A stretch of DNA of 64,000 bases, from NCBI GenBank assembly GCA_934129895.1, contig CAKOWY010000001.1, positions 558,001 through 622,000 on the forward strand. The letters are read 5' to 3'. Positions 27,248 through 37,825 of this stretch are shown one piece after another. The translations under genes were made by a program, and so were the position numbers. The notes under the pieces were generated by a model. That model was given only the letters and a program-made list of their open reading frames with translations. It was not told the DNA's origin and made no database searches. Origin of the DNA: an uncultured Clostridia bacterium. GTDB taxonomy: Bacteria > Bacillota > Clostridia > TANB77 > CAG-508. The first letter of the stretch is position 1; each line of letters starts with the position of its first letter.

Positions 27248-30200
27248 TTAGTCATGTTTTATTTTTTCTAATATCTCTTGTTTGCTTTTTTCGTCAATAA
27301 AATTATATTTATTTTGACAAGCTCCATTATTGAAATTACATATACTTCTATAATCACAATAACTACATGGTGTTTTTTTATTTTTATAAAACGGTTTTAA
27401 ATCTATCTTTCCACTCAAAATTTCATTTGAAATTTGTTTTATTACTTTATACATATAGTCTTGTAAATCTTTAAATTCTTCTTTACTTACACAATTAGAA
27501 TTTCCTTCACTTATGTCTCCTGTTTTTTTAGAAATATATGCTGGTACCAAACTTGAATATCCACTTTCTAAATTTTTATCATGTAACTTCACTACTTTTA
27601 CATCTGCTAATATTAGTCCTTTCATTTTGAATCCTTTTCTTATTTGCTCTTCAATTTGTTCTTGACCAATATTTTTGTCTGTGTTTATCATCTGTTCTAT
27701 TAAATTAAAATATAAAATTCCTGCAGGCAACAAATCCTCTTCTTTACAAGCTGCATCTAAATATGTTAATAACTGTATCTGTAACCCCGCATATACTTCA
27801 TTTAAATCTATATTTTTTACAGATGACTTATAATCAATTATTCTTAGATATTTTCCATCCTCATTTTGTGCTGTATCTATTCTATCTATCTTTCCTATTA
27901 TTTCAACATTTTTTCCATTTTCTAATTTTATTTTAATTGGTTTATATTTTCCTTTTTCATCAAATTCTATTTCAGTTCCTAATACATTAAATTCACTTAG
28001 TGTAAGTGTTTCTATTATATATTTTAATGCTTTTTTTACTAATCTTTTTAATCTAACAACTAATGCTCTATATTTTGCTGTTGATGTAAAAATATAGTTT
28101 TTATTTTGTAATAATTTTTCATCTATTATTTTATCTACTATTTCTGATATCTGATCATCTGTCAATTCTGACAATTGATATCCATTTTCTTTTACAATTG
28201 AGAAAAATTCATCAATTGTCTCATGCATAAATGTTCCTGTGTCAAAACTCTGTACTTTTAATTCTTCTTGTGGTTTTATTTTTAATCCATATTGTAAGAA
28301 ATATGAAAATGGACATCTTCTATATTGTTCCAATTTAGAAATACTTGTTGTTAATTTATTTCCATATAGTTTATCTATATTTTCTTGTTTAATTTTTTCC
28401 GGCAAATTTGAATAATCTAACCCTTTTAAACTTTGCTGTAATTTAGTATTCCAATTTTCATCTTTTTTATAATAATCATATACATAGTACCACATTTTTT
28501 CAATTTCATCATTTTTTAATTGGTTAATTTTTCTTACTAGTTCTTCAAATGTAACATTTTTGTTTAATATTTCTGATTTTGTTTCTATTAAATCACTATT
28601 TTCTTTAATGTTTTTATATAATCTTTTTATTTTGTTTATTAACATAGATGGTCTTAATGCTTTTCCTTGCATATCTGATGATGGATAAGATAAATATAAC
28701 CTTTCTTCTGCTGTTGTAAATGCCTTATAAATATTGAAATTATCTTCATATAATTTATCTATTGTTCCTTTTGCAAGTTCTATTCCATCTTTTTTTAATG
28801 TTTCTCTATCTTCATCATTTAGAAATCCTTCATCTTTTCTTACACTTGGGAATACCCCATCATTCAATCCTATTATAAATATCGCTTTTACTTTATGACT
28901 TCTTGATCTATCTACATCTCCTATTATTACTTGATCTTGAGTTCCTGGTATTTTTGTTAAACTGCTATTTTTAAATCCAACTTTTAATATTTGAGCATAT
29001 TTATCTAGTGTTATCTTGTCATCTTTAAAAACAAGTACTATTTCATCTAATATATCTATTATTGTTTGTATACTACTTTGATATTCATTTGATAGATCTA
29101 TTAATCCTTGTTCTTCTAATTTTTCTTGTTTTTGTTTTATTTTTTCTGCTATATTTTGTTCTATCAGAAAATTATATATTGTTTTTGATATTCCCTCTGC
29201 AGTTCGATTTTCATCAAATTCCATTTTTAATTTTATCAATGGCTCCACTATTTGTTTTCTTATTTCTTCTAATCTTCCAATTTCTTCTTTATCTTTTTCT
29301 TCATAATTTCCATAATTGAATTCTTTTTTCCATTTGTTTTGTTTTATTCCCCATTTTAAACAATACTTTTCTAGCCTAAATAAATCATCTTCATCTATTT
29401 CTGAAAATCCTATCTTTAAATAATTTAATACTGATTCTTCTGTCCAATTTTTTGTAAATATTTCTAATATAGATAATATGTATTGTACTAAAATATTTTG
29501 ACTTAAGTCTCTATTTTCGTCTATAAATATTGGTATATTATATTTATCAAATATCGCTCTTACTAAACTTGCATAAGTATCAATATTTTTAGTTATTACC
29601 GCAATATCTCTATATCTATAATTTTCATCTCTTACTAGTTTATATATCTTTTTAGCTACTTCTTCTATTTCTGAGTATTGATTTTTAGCAAGAAAAATAC
29701 ACATATTTTCTACTTTTTGCTCATAATTTTTTCCTTTAAGACTATATAAATTTTGTTCTAAATGCTTTAATTCTGGAGTTTTAAATCTATATGTTTGCTC
29801 TAATTCTACTTCTTCTATTTTGATATCATTTTCTGATGCTAATTGTAATAATTTATCTATTGTTATTTGATTTGAATAAAATATGTCTGTGTCTGCATTT
29901 TTTATTTCATGTAATGTGTCTGTACATATTGTTATTGTTACTTGTTTTGCAATTTTTACAAGTTTTTGAATAATATCATATTCTTGACTTGTAAATCCTG
30001 CAAACTCATCTATATATATCAAATTATCTTTAAAATCAGATACTTTATCCACATTTTGTGCTAATATTGTTAATAAGTCTGTTTCATCTATATATTTTCC
30101 AGCAATTTGTTCTTGGAATTTTTCATATATCATATTTATGTCATTTAATTTATTTTTTAAATATATATCACTTTGTTTTTCTGTTTCTTGTTTTAATTGT

Positions 30201-30595
30201 TCTACACTTATTCCGTGTTTTTTAAATTCTGTTATTGCTGTTCCTGCCATGTCAACATTTTCGTCTGTTTTTCCAAGAAATTTTAGGTCTTTTTTACAAT
30301 TATTTAATATTGAATATATTAACATTGCTTTTCCACATTTACTTAAGTTTGTTTCTGTTCTTCCTCCTATTTCTTGTATTACTCTATATGCCATTCTGCT
30401 AAATGTTACAACTTCTGCATTGAATACTGCTTCTGTTTCTATTGCTTCCATTAGCTTTTTTTCTGCTGTGAATGAAAATTGCTCTGGTGTTATTATTAAT
30501 ATTTTGTTGTTTTGTTTTATTTTTTCTGATATTTCTTTATAACATTTTTCACTTTTTCCTGTTCCAGCTCTTCCATATATTAATCTTAACCCCAT
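27248..30595 (-). CDS. addB: ATP-dependent helicase/nuclease subunit B
   Basis: AddB pairs with AddA in double-strand-break processing and recognises Chi. The 1115-aa protein has Walker A GRAGTGKS at residues 6-13, and the C-terminal nuclease with its iron-sulfur cysteines: YRRCPFSYF near 761 and CSYCDYRSIC near 1080. The nuclease core is seen as RIDRIDTAQ and IIDYKSS. addA is not next to it here; pgeF follows and holA precedes. Confidence 0.96.
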   Translation of the reverse strand: MGLRLIYGRAGTGKSEKCYKEISEKIKQNNKILIITPEQFSFTAEKKLMEAIETEAVFNAEVVTFSRMAYRVIQEIGGRTETNLSKCGKAMLIYSILNNCKKDLKFLGKTDENVDMAGTAITEFKKHGISVEQLKQETEKQSDIYLKNKLNDINMIYEKFQEQIAGKYIDETDLLTILAQNVDKVSDFKDNLIYIDEFAGFTSQEYDIIQKLVKIAKQVTITICTDTLHEIKNADTDIFYSNQITIDKLLQLASENDIKIEEVELEQTYRFKTPELKHLEQNLYSLKGKNYEQKVENMCIFLAKNQYSEIEEVAKKIYKLVRDENYRYRDIAVITKNIDTYASLVRAIFDKYNIPIFIDENRDLSQNILVQYILSILEIFTKNWTEESVLNYLKIGFSEIDEDDLFRLEKYCLKWGIKQNKWKKEFNYGNYEEKDKEEIGRLEEIRKQIVEPLIKLKMEFDENRTAEGISKTIYNFLIEQNIAEKIKQKQEKLEEQGLIDLSNEYQSSIQTIIDILDEIVLVFKDDKITLDKYAQILKVGFKNSSLTKIPGTQDQVIIGDVDRSRSHKVKAIFIIGLNDGVFPSVRKDEGFLNDEDRETLKKDGIELAKGTIDKLYEDNFNIYKAFTTAEERLYLSYPSSDMQGKALRPSMLINKIKRLYKNIKENSDLIETKSEILNKNVTFEELVRKINQLKNDEIEKMWYYVYDYYKKDENWNTKLQQSLKGLDYSNLPEKIKQENIDKLYGNKLTTSISKLEQYRRCPFSYFLQYGLKIKPQEELKVQSFDTGTFMHETIDEFFSIVKENGYQLSELTDDQISEIVDKIIDEKLLQNKNYIFTSTAKYRALVVRLKRLVKKALKYIIETLTLSEFNVLGTEIEFDEKGKYKPIKIKLENGKNVEIIGKIDRIDTAQNEDGKYLRIIDYKSSVKNIDLNEVYAGLQIQLLTYLDAACKEEDLLPAGILYFNLIEQMINTDKNIGQEQIEEQIRKGFKMKGLILADVKVVKLHDKNLESGYSSLVPAYISKKTGDISEGNSNCVSKEEFKDLQDYMYKVIKQISNEILSGKIDLKPFYKNKKTPCSYCDYRSICNFNNGACQNKYNFIDEKSKQEILEKIKHD

Positions 30596-30630
30596 TGTTT
30601 AATTCTCCTTATTTTTGTTCTTGTTTTTTA

Positions 30631-31650
30631 TTAAATTGCACAAATTATTGCTTCTAGGCCAATATTCAAATCAATCAATCCAATTTTATATTGATAATCT
30701 AAATCTTCCAATTGTTGAACTATTTTCCTTAACTCCTGTTCACTAAATTTTTGAGCTTGCATTTTATATTTATTTACTAAAAACATCTGATTTTGCTTTA
30801 AATTTAAACTTGTTGCAACATCTTTATTATTTGCAACAGCAATTTTAACAAAATATAATTTTTTTAAATGATTATATAATGTTATTAAAATCTTCTGAAT
30901 TGGTTCTTTTGATGCAATTAAATTGTGTAATACATCAATTGCCTCTTTGGTCTTTTTTTGTCCTAGGTTATCTGTTAAATCAAATATTACACTTTCTACT
31001 TTTTTGGTACATAATGCATCTATATCTAATTTTTGAACCTTTCCTCCTTCACCTGCATATTCAATTAACTTTCTTGTTTCATTTATTAATTCTTGCATAT
31101 TTGTTCCACAACATTCTATTAAATATTGCAAATCTTTCTCATCAAATTGAACTTTATATGCATTGCATATTGCTTTTAGTCTTTTTATTATTTGTTGAGG
31201 CTTTTGTTCTTCAAATTCACATACTATTCCAATTTTTTCAATTGTATTAAAAATAGAATTCTTTTCAACTTCATCTTCAACAAATATTAATAAAACTGAT
31301 TCTTTTATCATTTCTATATTATCTTTTAAATATTCATTTATTCTATCTTTTAATTCTTTACTTGCTCCACCTGTTTTTCCTTTACCTTCTCTTTTAAATA
31401 TTCCTGTATTCTTTACAATTATCAATTTTTTAGGATAACCAAAAGCAGGTGTTTCTATGTCTGCAATTAATTCTTGTATACTATTTTCATCAATTATTAT
31501 ATAATTTATTCCCTTTACTAAATCGCCAAAAACTTTTTTCATTTTCTTTACCTGTTGTTCTAATAAAAAAGTTTCTGCTCCATAAAACAAATATATTCCT
31601 TCTACAATTCCACTATTTACTTGCTTTTCAAGCTCCTCTACTTTTAGCAT
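30631..31650 (-). CDS. holA: DNA polymerase III delta subunit
   Basis: HolA opens the sliding clamp as part of the clamp loader. The 339-aa protein shows GIYLFYGAETFLLEQ at the start and the ISAI-type domain order of HolA, with a helical C-terminus. I use ATG 31648-31650 (MLKVEELEKQV), because AAGGAG lies 8 bases upstream; the longer frame lacks a site. It lies just upstream of addB. Confidence 0.92.
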   Translation of the reverse strand: MLKVEELEKQVNSGIVEGIYLFYGAETFLLEQQVKKMKKVFGDLVKGINYIIIDENSIQELIADIETPAFGYPKKLIIVKNTGIFKREGKGKTGGASKELKDRINEYLKDNIEMIKESVLLIFVEDEVEKNSIFNTIEKIGIVCEFEEQKPQQIIKRLKAICNAYKVQFDEKDLQYLIECCGTNMQELINETRKLIEYAGEGGKVQKLDIDALCTKKVESVIFDLTDNLGQKKTKEAIDVLHNLIASKEPIQKILITLYNHLKKLYFVKIAVANNKDVATSLNLKQNQMFLVNKYKMQAQKFSEQELRKIVQQLEDLDYQYKIGLIDLNIGLEAIICAI

Positions 31651-31719
31651 CTCTCTTCTCCTTATCTCTGTATAATCAATTAAATTATACAATTTATATG
31701 TAATTTTTGCAACTTTATA

Positions 31720-31756
31720 TAAAAAATAAGAACATATTTTAAATATGTTCTTATTT
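31720..31756 (-). terminator. Terminator of the murB-yvcK-debranching enzyme operon
   Basis: A near-perfect 16-bp stem AAATAAGAACATATTT / AAATATGTTCTTATTT followed on the minus strand by TTTTTT, seven bases after the stop at 31763. Confidence 0.9.
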
Positions 31757-31762
31757 CAATAT

Positions 31763-33778
31763 TTAACTTCTAGTAATAATTCTAAATACTTCTGCCACAC
31801 TCCATGCTTGAGCTATAGCTCCTTTCGGATCATATGGCCTTTTTGAATCATATATTTCAGCAATACTTCCTATACATCCTCTTTCATTAATCTCTTTTGA
31901 AAATGTTTCTGTAACATTTTGTACAAATTCTTCTAATCGTTCATTATATTGTTTTTTACCTGTTTTACTATCTGTTGCAAGTCTTTTTAAACTATTATAA
32001 TATATTCCTAATAACCACGTCCATGTAATTCCTTGATGATAGCTAAAATCTCTTTTAAATCCATTTCCTTCATAGATTTCTATATAATTTTCTTCACCTT
32101 TTGCTAATGTCTTTAATCCATAATTATTTAAAAGCTTTTTGGTTACAACTTCAAAAACATTTCTTGCTTCTTCTGAATTTATTTCTAAAACAGGATATGT
32201 TAAATTCATTGCAAATAATTGATTTGGTCTTATTTTACTATCACCTAAAACATCATATAAACATTTTCTCCTTTTATTATAAAATTTCTCTTGAAAAGAA
32301 TTTTTACATTTTAATGCCATTCTTTCATATCTAGTACTTTCTTTTTTTTGCTTATTTTGAACTGCTAATTCAGCCATTATTTTCAATGCATTATACCACA
32401 TTGCATTTATTTCAACTACTTTACCATTTCTTGGAGTTGCAGGAATTCCATTATATTTAGCATCCATCCATGTATTTTGAGTTAATTCAGTACCAGACAC
32501 TACTAAACCGTCTGAATCCACATAAATATTATTATCATCTAAATCAATTCCATTAGTATAATTTTCTATTATTTCTTCTAATTTAGGATAAATCTCTTTC
32601 ATTATAAATTCATAATCTGATGTATAATTCAAATATTTTTTTACTTGTTCAAATAATAATAATGAAGCATCTACACTATTATATAATGGTTTATGATCTT
32701 CTTCTCCATAAGAATTTGGAACTAAACCACATTTCATATCTTGAATACAGTTTTTTAATATATATTTTGCAATATCATATTTTTTTGTTATTAAAAATAA
32801 TCCTTCAAAAGATATTAAGGTATCTCTCATCCAGTCTACGAACCATGGATAACCTGCTATTACTGAATATGTATCCTTTTTTGGTATTTTTACAATAAAA
32901 TTATCAACTGCTATTAAAAATTGCTGTATTAATTGATTTTTACTTTTTTCTTCTACATTTTCTTCTTTATTTATTAATTCTGATCTTAAAATTTCTTGGT
33001 TTTGTCTAACAATTTCATTTGTTATTATGCTTCTTGCATCTAATTCATCAATATTTTTTTCTAAAGAACATATTATAGAAATTTCTTTTTCTTCAAAAGG
33101 ATTTATTGTTATTTCAAATCTTCCAGGAATAATATGATTTTCTTCTGATTCAAAACCACGTTTTTCTTCTTCTGGATAAAACATATTATAAAAAATATCA
33201 TTATTATGTTCAATATAATTTCCTTCAGATACTTTCAAATATATTGGCATTCCATCATCAATTTTTATTGTATGAATTTTTCCTTTTTCATTTTGTTCCA
33301 ATTTAAATATATGATTTTTATTATCACAATGTACATTTCTATAATTCATCAATGGTGTTAATGTTAATTTAACTCTATTTTTTCCATTTTTTATTTTGTA
33401 TAATATAGAAACTGTATTTTTTAAATGTTCCATACAAATTATTTTAGTAATTTCTGTTCCATCAACTTCATACTTAAAAGCTGGCATATATTCTTTTGAA
33501 AATCCAGTTTGATATTTATATCCATGTTTTATAAAGTTTTTTCCTAAATTTGTATAAATATCATATTTTTCATCATTTATTTCTAGACTTTCATCAATTT
33601 TAGATAATATCAATGTTCTTTTTGCTGGTGGATTTATTGAAGCTACTAATAAACCATGATATTTTCTTGTATTAGCTCCAATTATTGTAGATGATGCAAA
33701 ACCACCTATTCCATTTGTTATTATCCATTCCTTTTCTAGGCCTTTTTCTAAATTCAACTCTTCTTTAGCAAATTTCAT
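31763..33778 (-). CDS. Glycogen debranching enzyme (amylo-alpha-1,6-glucosidase type)
   Basis: These enzymes remove alpha-1,6 branches from glycogen. The 671-aa protein has the N-terminal domain (WIITNGIGGFASSTIIGANTRKYHGL is the hallmark, given in part) and the C-terminal (alpha/alpha)6 barrel with WFVDWMRDTLISFEGL and GITWTWLLG. Length fits the archaeal/bacterial family. It starts one base after the yvcK stop, so it is in the same operon as yvcK and murB. Glycogen synthesis genes are not in the window. Confidence 0.93.
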   Translation of the reverse strand: MKFAKEELNLEKGLEKEWIITNGIGGFASSTIIGANTRKYHGLLVASINPPAKRTLILSKIDESLEINDEKYDIYTNLGKNFIKHGYKYQTGFSKEYMPAFKYEVDGTEITKIICMEHLKNTVSILYKIKNGKNRVKLTLTPLMNYRNVHCDNKNHIFKLEQNEKGKIHTIKIDDGMPIYLKVSEGNYIEHNNDIFYNMFYPEEEKRGFESEENHIIPGRFEITINPFEEKEISIICSLEKNIDELDARSIITNEIVRQNQEILRSELINKEENVEEKSKNQLIQQFLIAVDNFIVKIPKKDTYSVIAGYPWFVDWMRDTLISFEGLFLITKKYDIAKYILKNCIQDMKCGLVPNSYGEEDHKPLYNSVDASLLLFEQVKKYLNYTSDYEFIMKEIYPKLEEIIENYTNGIDLDDNNIYVDSDGLVVSGTELTQNTWMDAKYNGIPATPRNGKVVEINAMWYNALKIMAELAVQNKQKKESTRYERMALKCKNSFQEKFYNKRRKCLYDVLGDSKIRPNQLFAMNLTYPVLEINSEEARNVFEVVTKKLLNNYGLKTLAKGEENYIEIYEGNGFKRDFSYHQGITWTWLLGIYYNSLKRLATDSKTGKKQYNERLEEFVQNVTETFSKEINERGCIGSIAEIYDSKRPYDPKGAIAQAWSVAEVFRIITRS

Positions 33779-33779
33779 T

Positions 33780-35309
33780 TTAAATCTCCTTATTGTCTGA
33801 TCTCATTTTATGCGTTTGTCTAAATTTTTCGTCTGATTCTTTTATTGATTTTATTCTATCACTATATTTGTCATTAAATTTACTTTTTCTGTTTGGTACT
33901 CTTTTTTCGGCATTTAGATTTTTGCTTTTCTTTTCTAATTTTGATTGCATTTTCTTTAATTTGTTAATTCTTTTATCTGACTTTAATTTTGCATTAAGCA
34001 TTAAATACTCTGGATCATCTTCTCTATCTTCATATTTTAAGTCATTACAAATTAATTTAATTGCTGATTCTGCAATCATATATGGATCATGTCTTACTTT
34101 TCCTTCAAATATTGTTGAAATATTCTTTTTAATAAATTTTATTTTTCTTAATTTTGGATCATTTATATTTTGTTCAACTAAATCTGCACCTTCTCTATTA
34201 TATTTCTTTATATATTCTGGTATTACTTCTCCCGTATCATATATACAATAATCAATAATTCCTTCTCCGCAATGATCAATTATTGCTTTGATATGATCTG
34301 CAACAGAATAATTATCAGTTTGACCAAATTCAGTCATTATATTATTTACATATATTTTTATTGCTTTGCTTTCTCTAAGTGCTTTTGCAACACCATTTAC
34401 TAATAAATTAGGTATAATATTTGTATATAAACTTCCTGGTCCTATTATTATACTATCAGCTTCTTTTATAGCTTCTATAACACCTGGAGCTGGTTTACAA
34501 TTTGTTGGTTGAATATAAACTCTATTTATCTTTGTCATTTTTTCGCTTACAATTTCAGGTATCATTTCTTTATTTTCTACTACATATCCATTATCTAATT
34601 CTGCACATATTCTAATTTCTGAATCACTAACTGGAATTACATTTCCAGTTATATTAAATATAGAACTACTTCTTGCTATCGCTTGAACATCACTTCTATA
34701 TACTTCTTTCATTGCTGTATAATAAATATCTGAAAATTTTAAACCTCTTAATGCTGGATTTGTCATCTCATGATTTAATAATCTTCCAATATCTTCTTTT
34801 TTTTCTGGTGATAATGCTACAATACTATCTTTTATGTCATCAAATGGCAATGTTGTTCCTAATCTTCTTCTTGATAAAGTTTGTTCTTTTCCATATTCAG
34901 ATACTGCAACAATTGCTGTTAAGTTATTGGTATATCTTTTCATTCCTGTAAGTACTGTATTTAATCCTGATCCCCCTCCAATAACAACTATTTTTGGTCC
35001 TTTATCATAGATTTTTTTATCAAATATTAGAGAATTTACATTAACTGTTTTTTTATTTTTCATTCTTTCATCTGTTGCTTCTATAAATAATTCCATATTT
35101 CTTTTATTTAGCATTATAAGTCCTACTACAATTAGTATAAATCCTATTACAAATATTACTATAACTTTTCCTGCTTCTGAAAATTGCATTTCTTTTTGCA
35201 CTAATATATCAGAAATTCCATAACATGTAAGTACAATTCCAATTAGTATTATAAATAACCATCTTTTCATTTTTGAACTTGATTTTAGCCAATGTGTTAT
35301 CCCTTTCAT
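33780..35309 (-). CDS. yvcK: YvcK/CofD-like gluconeogenesis factor
   Basis: YvcK binds UDP-sugars and is needed for growth on gluconeogenic carbon and for cell-wall balance. The CofD-like core begins VVIGGGSGLNTVLTGMKRY near residue 107, followed by VSEYGKEQTLSRRRLG. The 509-aa protein is longer than Bacillus YvcK (about 317 aa): it has two membrane helices at the N-terminus (about 18-62) and a basic, lysine-rich C-terminal tail of about 70 residues. It sits between murB and the debranching enzyme; the usual rapZ and whiA neighbours are absent. Confidence 0.93.
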   Translation of the reverse strand: MKGITHWLKSSSKMKRWLFIILIGIVLTCYGISDILVQKEMQFSEAGKVIVIFVIGFILIVVGLIMLNKRNMELFIEATDERMKNKKTVNVNSLIFDKKIYDKGPKIVVIGGGSGLNTVLTGMKRYTNNLTAIVAVSEYGKEQTLSRRRLGTTLPFDDIKDSIVALSPEKKEDIGRLLNHEMTNPALRGLKFSDIYYTAMKEVYRSDVQAIARSSSIFNITGNVIPVSDSEIRICAELDNGYVVENKEMIPEIVSEKMTKINRVYIQPTNCKPAPGVIEAIKEADSIIIGPGSLYTNIIPNLLVNGVAKALRESKAIKIYVNNIMTEFGQTDNYSVADHIKAIIDHCGEGIIDYCIYDTGEVIPEYIKKYNREGADLVEQNINDPKLRKIKFIKKNISTIFEGKVRHDPYMIAESAIKLICNDLKYEDREDDPEYLMLNAKLKSDKRINKLKKMQSKLEKKSKNLNAEKRVPNRKSKFNDKYSDRIKSIKESDEKFRQTHKMRSDNKEI

Positions 35310-35328
35310 ATTATACTTCCTTTCATTT

Positions 35329-36216
35329 CTATTTTATAATTTCTATTTCTGTTTCTATTTTTTTTCCAAATTTTTCATAAACCTTTTCTTTTGTATATTC
35401 TATTAATTTTTCTACATCTTTTGCCGTTGCTTCTTTTTTATTTATAATAAAACCTGCATGTTTCTCGGATATTTGTGCTCCTCCAATTTGATACCCTTTT
35501 AATCCACATTCATCTATTAATTTTGCTGTTATAAAATCTGTTCCTCGCTTAAATGTACTTCCTGCACTTGGATATTCTATTGGTTGCTTCTCTTTTCTAT
35601 AATTAAAATATTCTTGCATTTTAGATTGTATTTCTTCTTTTTTTCCTTTTTTTAGCTCCAATTCTGCTTCCACTATAACACTATCATTTTCACAGAATAT
35701 GCTTTTTCTATATTCAAATTGTGCATCTTTATTATCTATTTTATGAATATTTCCATCTCTACTAATATATGTTACTGTCTTTATTACATCTTTCATTTCA
35801 GAACCATGCGCACCTGCATTCATTCTTACTGCTCCACCAATCGTTCCTGGTATTCCAGCAGCAAATTCTAATCCTTCTATATCCATTTTAGCAAGTTTAT
35901 ATGCAACTTCTGCTAATTTACATCCTGCACCTACTGTTACTATAAATTTTTCGTTTTCTTCTTTTACTTCAAATTTATTTATTTCTATTTTTAATACTAT
36001 TCCTTTTATTCCTTCATCACTTACTAAAATATTACTTCCATTTCCTAAAATAAATATTTTTTCATTTTGAGCTTCATTTAATACTTTTTTTACTTCATCT
36101 ATTGTTTTTATATTAATTAATGTTTCAGCATTTCCACCAATTTTAAATGAAGTATATTTTTTCATTGGTTCGTTTTTATGAATTCTTTCTTTTGATATTA
36201 TTTTTTCAAAATCCAT
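35329..36216 (-). CDS. murB: UDP-N-acetylmuramate dehydrogenase
   Basis: MurB reduces UDP-GlcNAc-enolpyruvate to UDP-MurNAc using NADPH and FAD. The 295-aa protein shows YTSFKIGGNAE, the FAD-binding GAGCKLAEVAYKLAKMDIEG, GIPGTIGGAVRMNAGAHG and the catalytic serine in SAGSTFKRG. Length is that of type IIb enzymes. It is first in the operon with yvcK, 19 bases before it. Confidence 0.96.
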   Translation of the reverse strand: MDFEKIISKERIHKNEPMKKYTSFKIGGNAETLINIKTIDEVKKVLNEAQNEKIFILGNGSNILVSDEGIKGIVLKIEINKFEVKEENEKFIVTVGAGCKLAEVAYKLAKMDIEGLEFAAGIPGTIGGAVRMNAGAHGSEMKDVIKTVTYISRDGNIHKIDNKDAQFEYRKSIFCENDSVIVEAELELKKGKKEEIQSKMQEYFNYRKEKQPIEYPSAGSTFKRGTDFITAKLIDECGLKGYQIGGAQISEKHAGFIINKKEATAKDVEKLIEYTKEKVYEKFGKKIETEIEIIK

Positions 36217-36382
36217 AAATCCACCTCTTTCTTAGCTTCAATTTTCCAAAGATATATTATCATTTTTATTCCAATTTTACAAGTTTTTTTCACAAATCTA
36301 TTTAATTTATCGGAGATTTGTAGTATAATATATGTGTGGCTTTTAATAATGTCATAATAATCTATAAAATGGAGGAATTTTT

Positions 36383-36826
36383 ATGTGGCAAATTTGGTTA
36401 ATCGCTGCAGGTATATTCTTTATAGGTGAAATATTTACAGCAGGTTTTTTAATATTCTGGTTAGGATTTGGTGCATTACTTGCTATGCTTGTTAGTTTTT
36501 TCACATCAAATATAATCATACAAATGACTGTTTTTGTTTTGTCTTCAGGATTATTAATTTTCGCAACAAAACCACTTGTAAATAAAATAGTAAAAAAAGA
36601 TACAATTCCAACAAATGTTTATTCTGTTGTAGGTAAAAAAGCTATCGTAACAGAAGAAATTAACTGGACTACAGGAAAAGGTCAAATAAAATCTGAGGGA
36701 GAAATTTGGTCTGCAAAGTCTACTGAAAATATTAATATTCCAGTTGGTAGTGAAGTTGAAATTTTAGCAATTGAAGGAGTAAAAGCTTATGTTAAACCAA
36801 TAAGTACATTTACTCAAATAAAATAG
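36383..36826 (+). CDS. NfeD-like membrane protein
   Basis: NfeD proteins pair with SPFH proteins in membrane microdomains. The 147-aa short form has two or three helices (about 4-22, 28-48, 50-70) and a C-terminal OB-fold domain (VVGKKAIVTEEINWTTGKGQ). It lies 55 bases before the SPFH gene. A possible -10 (TATAAT) is at 36324-36329, with a poor -35. Confidence 0.9.
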   Translation: MWQIWLIAAGIFFIGEIFTAGFLIFWLGFGALLAMLVSFFTSNIIIQMTVFVLSSGLLIFATKPLVNKIVKKDTIPTNVYSVVGKKAIVTEEINWTTGKGQIKSEGEIWSAKSTENINIPVGSEVEILAIEGVKAYVKPISTFTQIK

Positions 36827-36881
36827 TTATTAGTATTAATTTATATATATAAACAAGGTAAACTTGTAAAAGGAGGATAAT

Positions 36882-37781
36882 ATGTGGTTTTTAATTGCCC
36901 TACTTGTTATAATTTTAATTATAGCATTCAAATCAATTAAAGTAGTTAGACAATCAGAGGTTTATATTATTGAAAGATTAGGAAAGTTTCATAAAGTTGC
37001 AGATGCAGGTCTTACAATAATAATTCCATTCTTTGATCATGTTAGAAGTGTTGTAAGCTTAAAACAACAAACAATGGATGTTCCACCTCAAGGAGTAATC
37101 ACTAAAGATAATGTTACAATTACAATAGATACTGTTGTATTCTATCAAATAACAGACCCAGCAAAAGCTGTTTATGAAATTCAAAGTTTAAAGAAAGGTA
37201 TTGAATATCTTGCTATTACTACAATACGTGATATTGTTGGTAAAATGGACTTAGATGAAACATTTAGTTCAAGAGATGGTATAAACTCTCAATTAAGAAC
37301 TATTCTTGATGACGCAACAGATAGATGGGGATGTAAAATCGATAGAGTTGAAATTAAAGATATTACACCACCAGCAGATATTAGAGACGCTATGGAAAAA
37401 CAAATGAACGCAGAAAGAAATAAAAGAGCTTTAATTCTTGAAGCAGAAGCTCAAAAACAATCTGCAGTTACTATTGCTGAAGGTAAAAAACAAGCAGCTA
37501 TTCTTGAAGCTGAAGCTGATAGAGAAGCTCAAATAAGAAGAGCAGCCGGTGAAGCACAAGCTATAAAATCTGTTGCTGAAGCCAAAGCTCAAGAAATTTC
37601 TATGGTTTATGATGCTATTAAAAATGCAAACCCAGATGACAAATTAGTACAAATAAAATCTCTTGAAGCTCTTGAAGAAATTGCTAAAGGTGATGCAAAT
37701 AAAGTATTTATTCCATTTGAAGCAACAAGTGCATTAAGTAGTTTAGGTGCTGCAAAAGAAATGTTCAAAGATAATAAATAA
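36882..37781 (+). CDS. SPFH/band 7 protein (QmcA/stomatin type)
   Basis: SPFH proteins form oligomeric scaffolds in membrane microdomains and often regulate FtsH-type proteases. The 299-aa protein has an N-terminal helix (2-16), VRQSEVYIIERLGKF at the start of the SPFH domain, and a C-terminal coiled coil rich in Ala/Glu (AEAQKQSAVTIAEGKKQA). AAAAGGAGG precedes the ATG. It forms an operon with nfeD. Confidence 0.94.
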   Translation: MWFLIALLVIILIIAFKSIKVVRQSEVYIIERLGKFHKVADAGLTIIIPFFDHVRSVVSLKQQTMDVPPQGVITKDNVTITIDTVVFYQITDPAKAVYEIQSLKKGIEYLAITTIRDIVGKMDLDETFSSRDGINSQLRTILDDATDRWGCKIDRVEIKDITPPADIRDAMEKQMNAERNKRALILEAEAQKQSAVTIAEGKKQAAILEAEADREAQIRRAAGEAQAIKSVAEAKAQEISMVYDAIKNANPDDKLVQIKSLEALEEIAKGDANKVFIPFEATSALSSLGAAKEMFKDNK

Positions 37782-37785
37782 CAAC

Positions 37786-37825
37786 AAAAAAATAGATGAA
37801 CTTTAAACAAGTTCACCTATTTTTT
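37786..37825. terminator. Bidirectional terminator after the SPFH gene
   Basis: Stem AAAAAATAGATGAACTT / AAGTTCACCTATTTTTTT with a 5-base loop (one mismatch). It ends two convergent genes. Confidence 0.8.
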
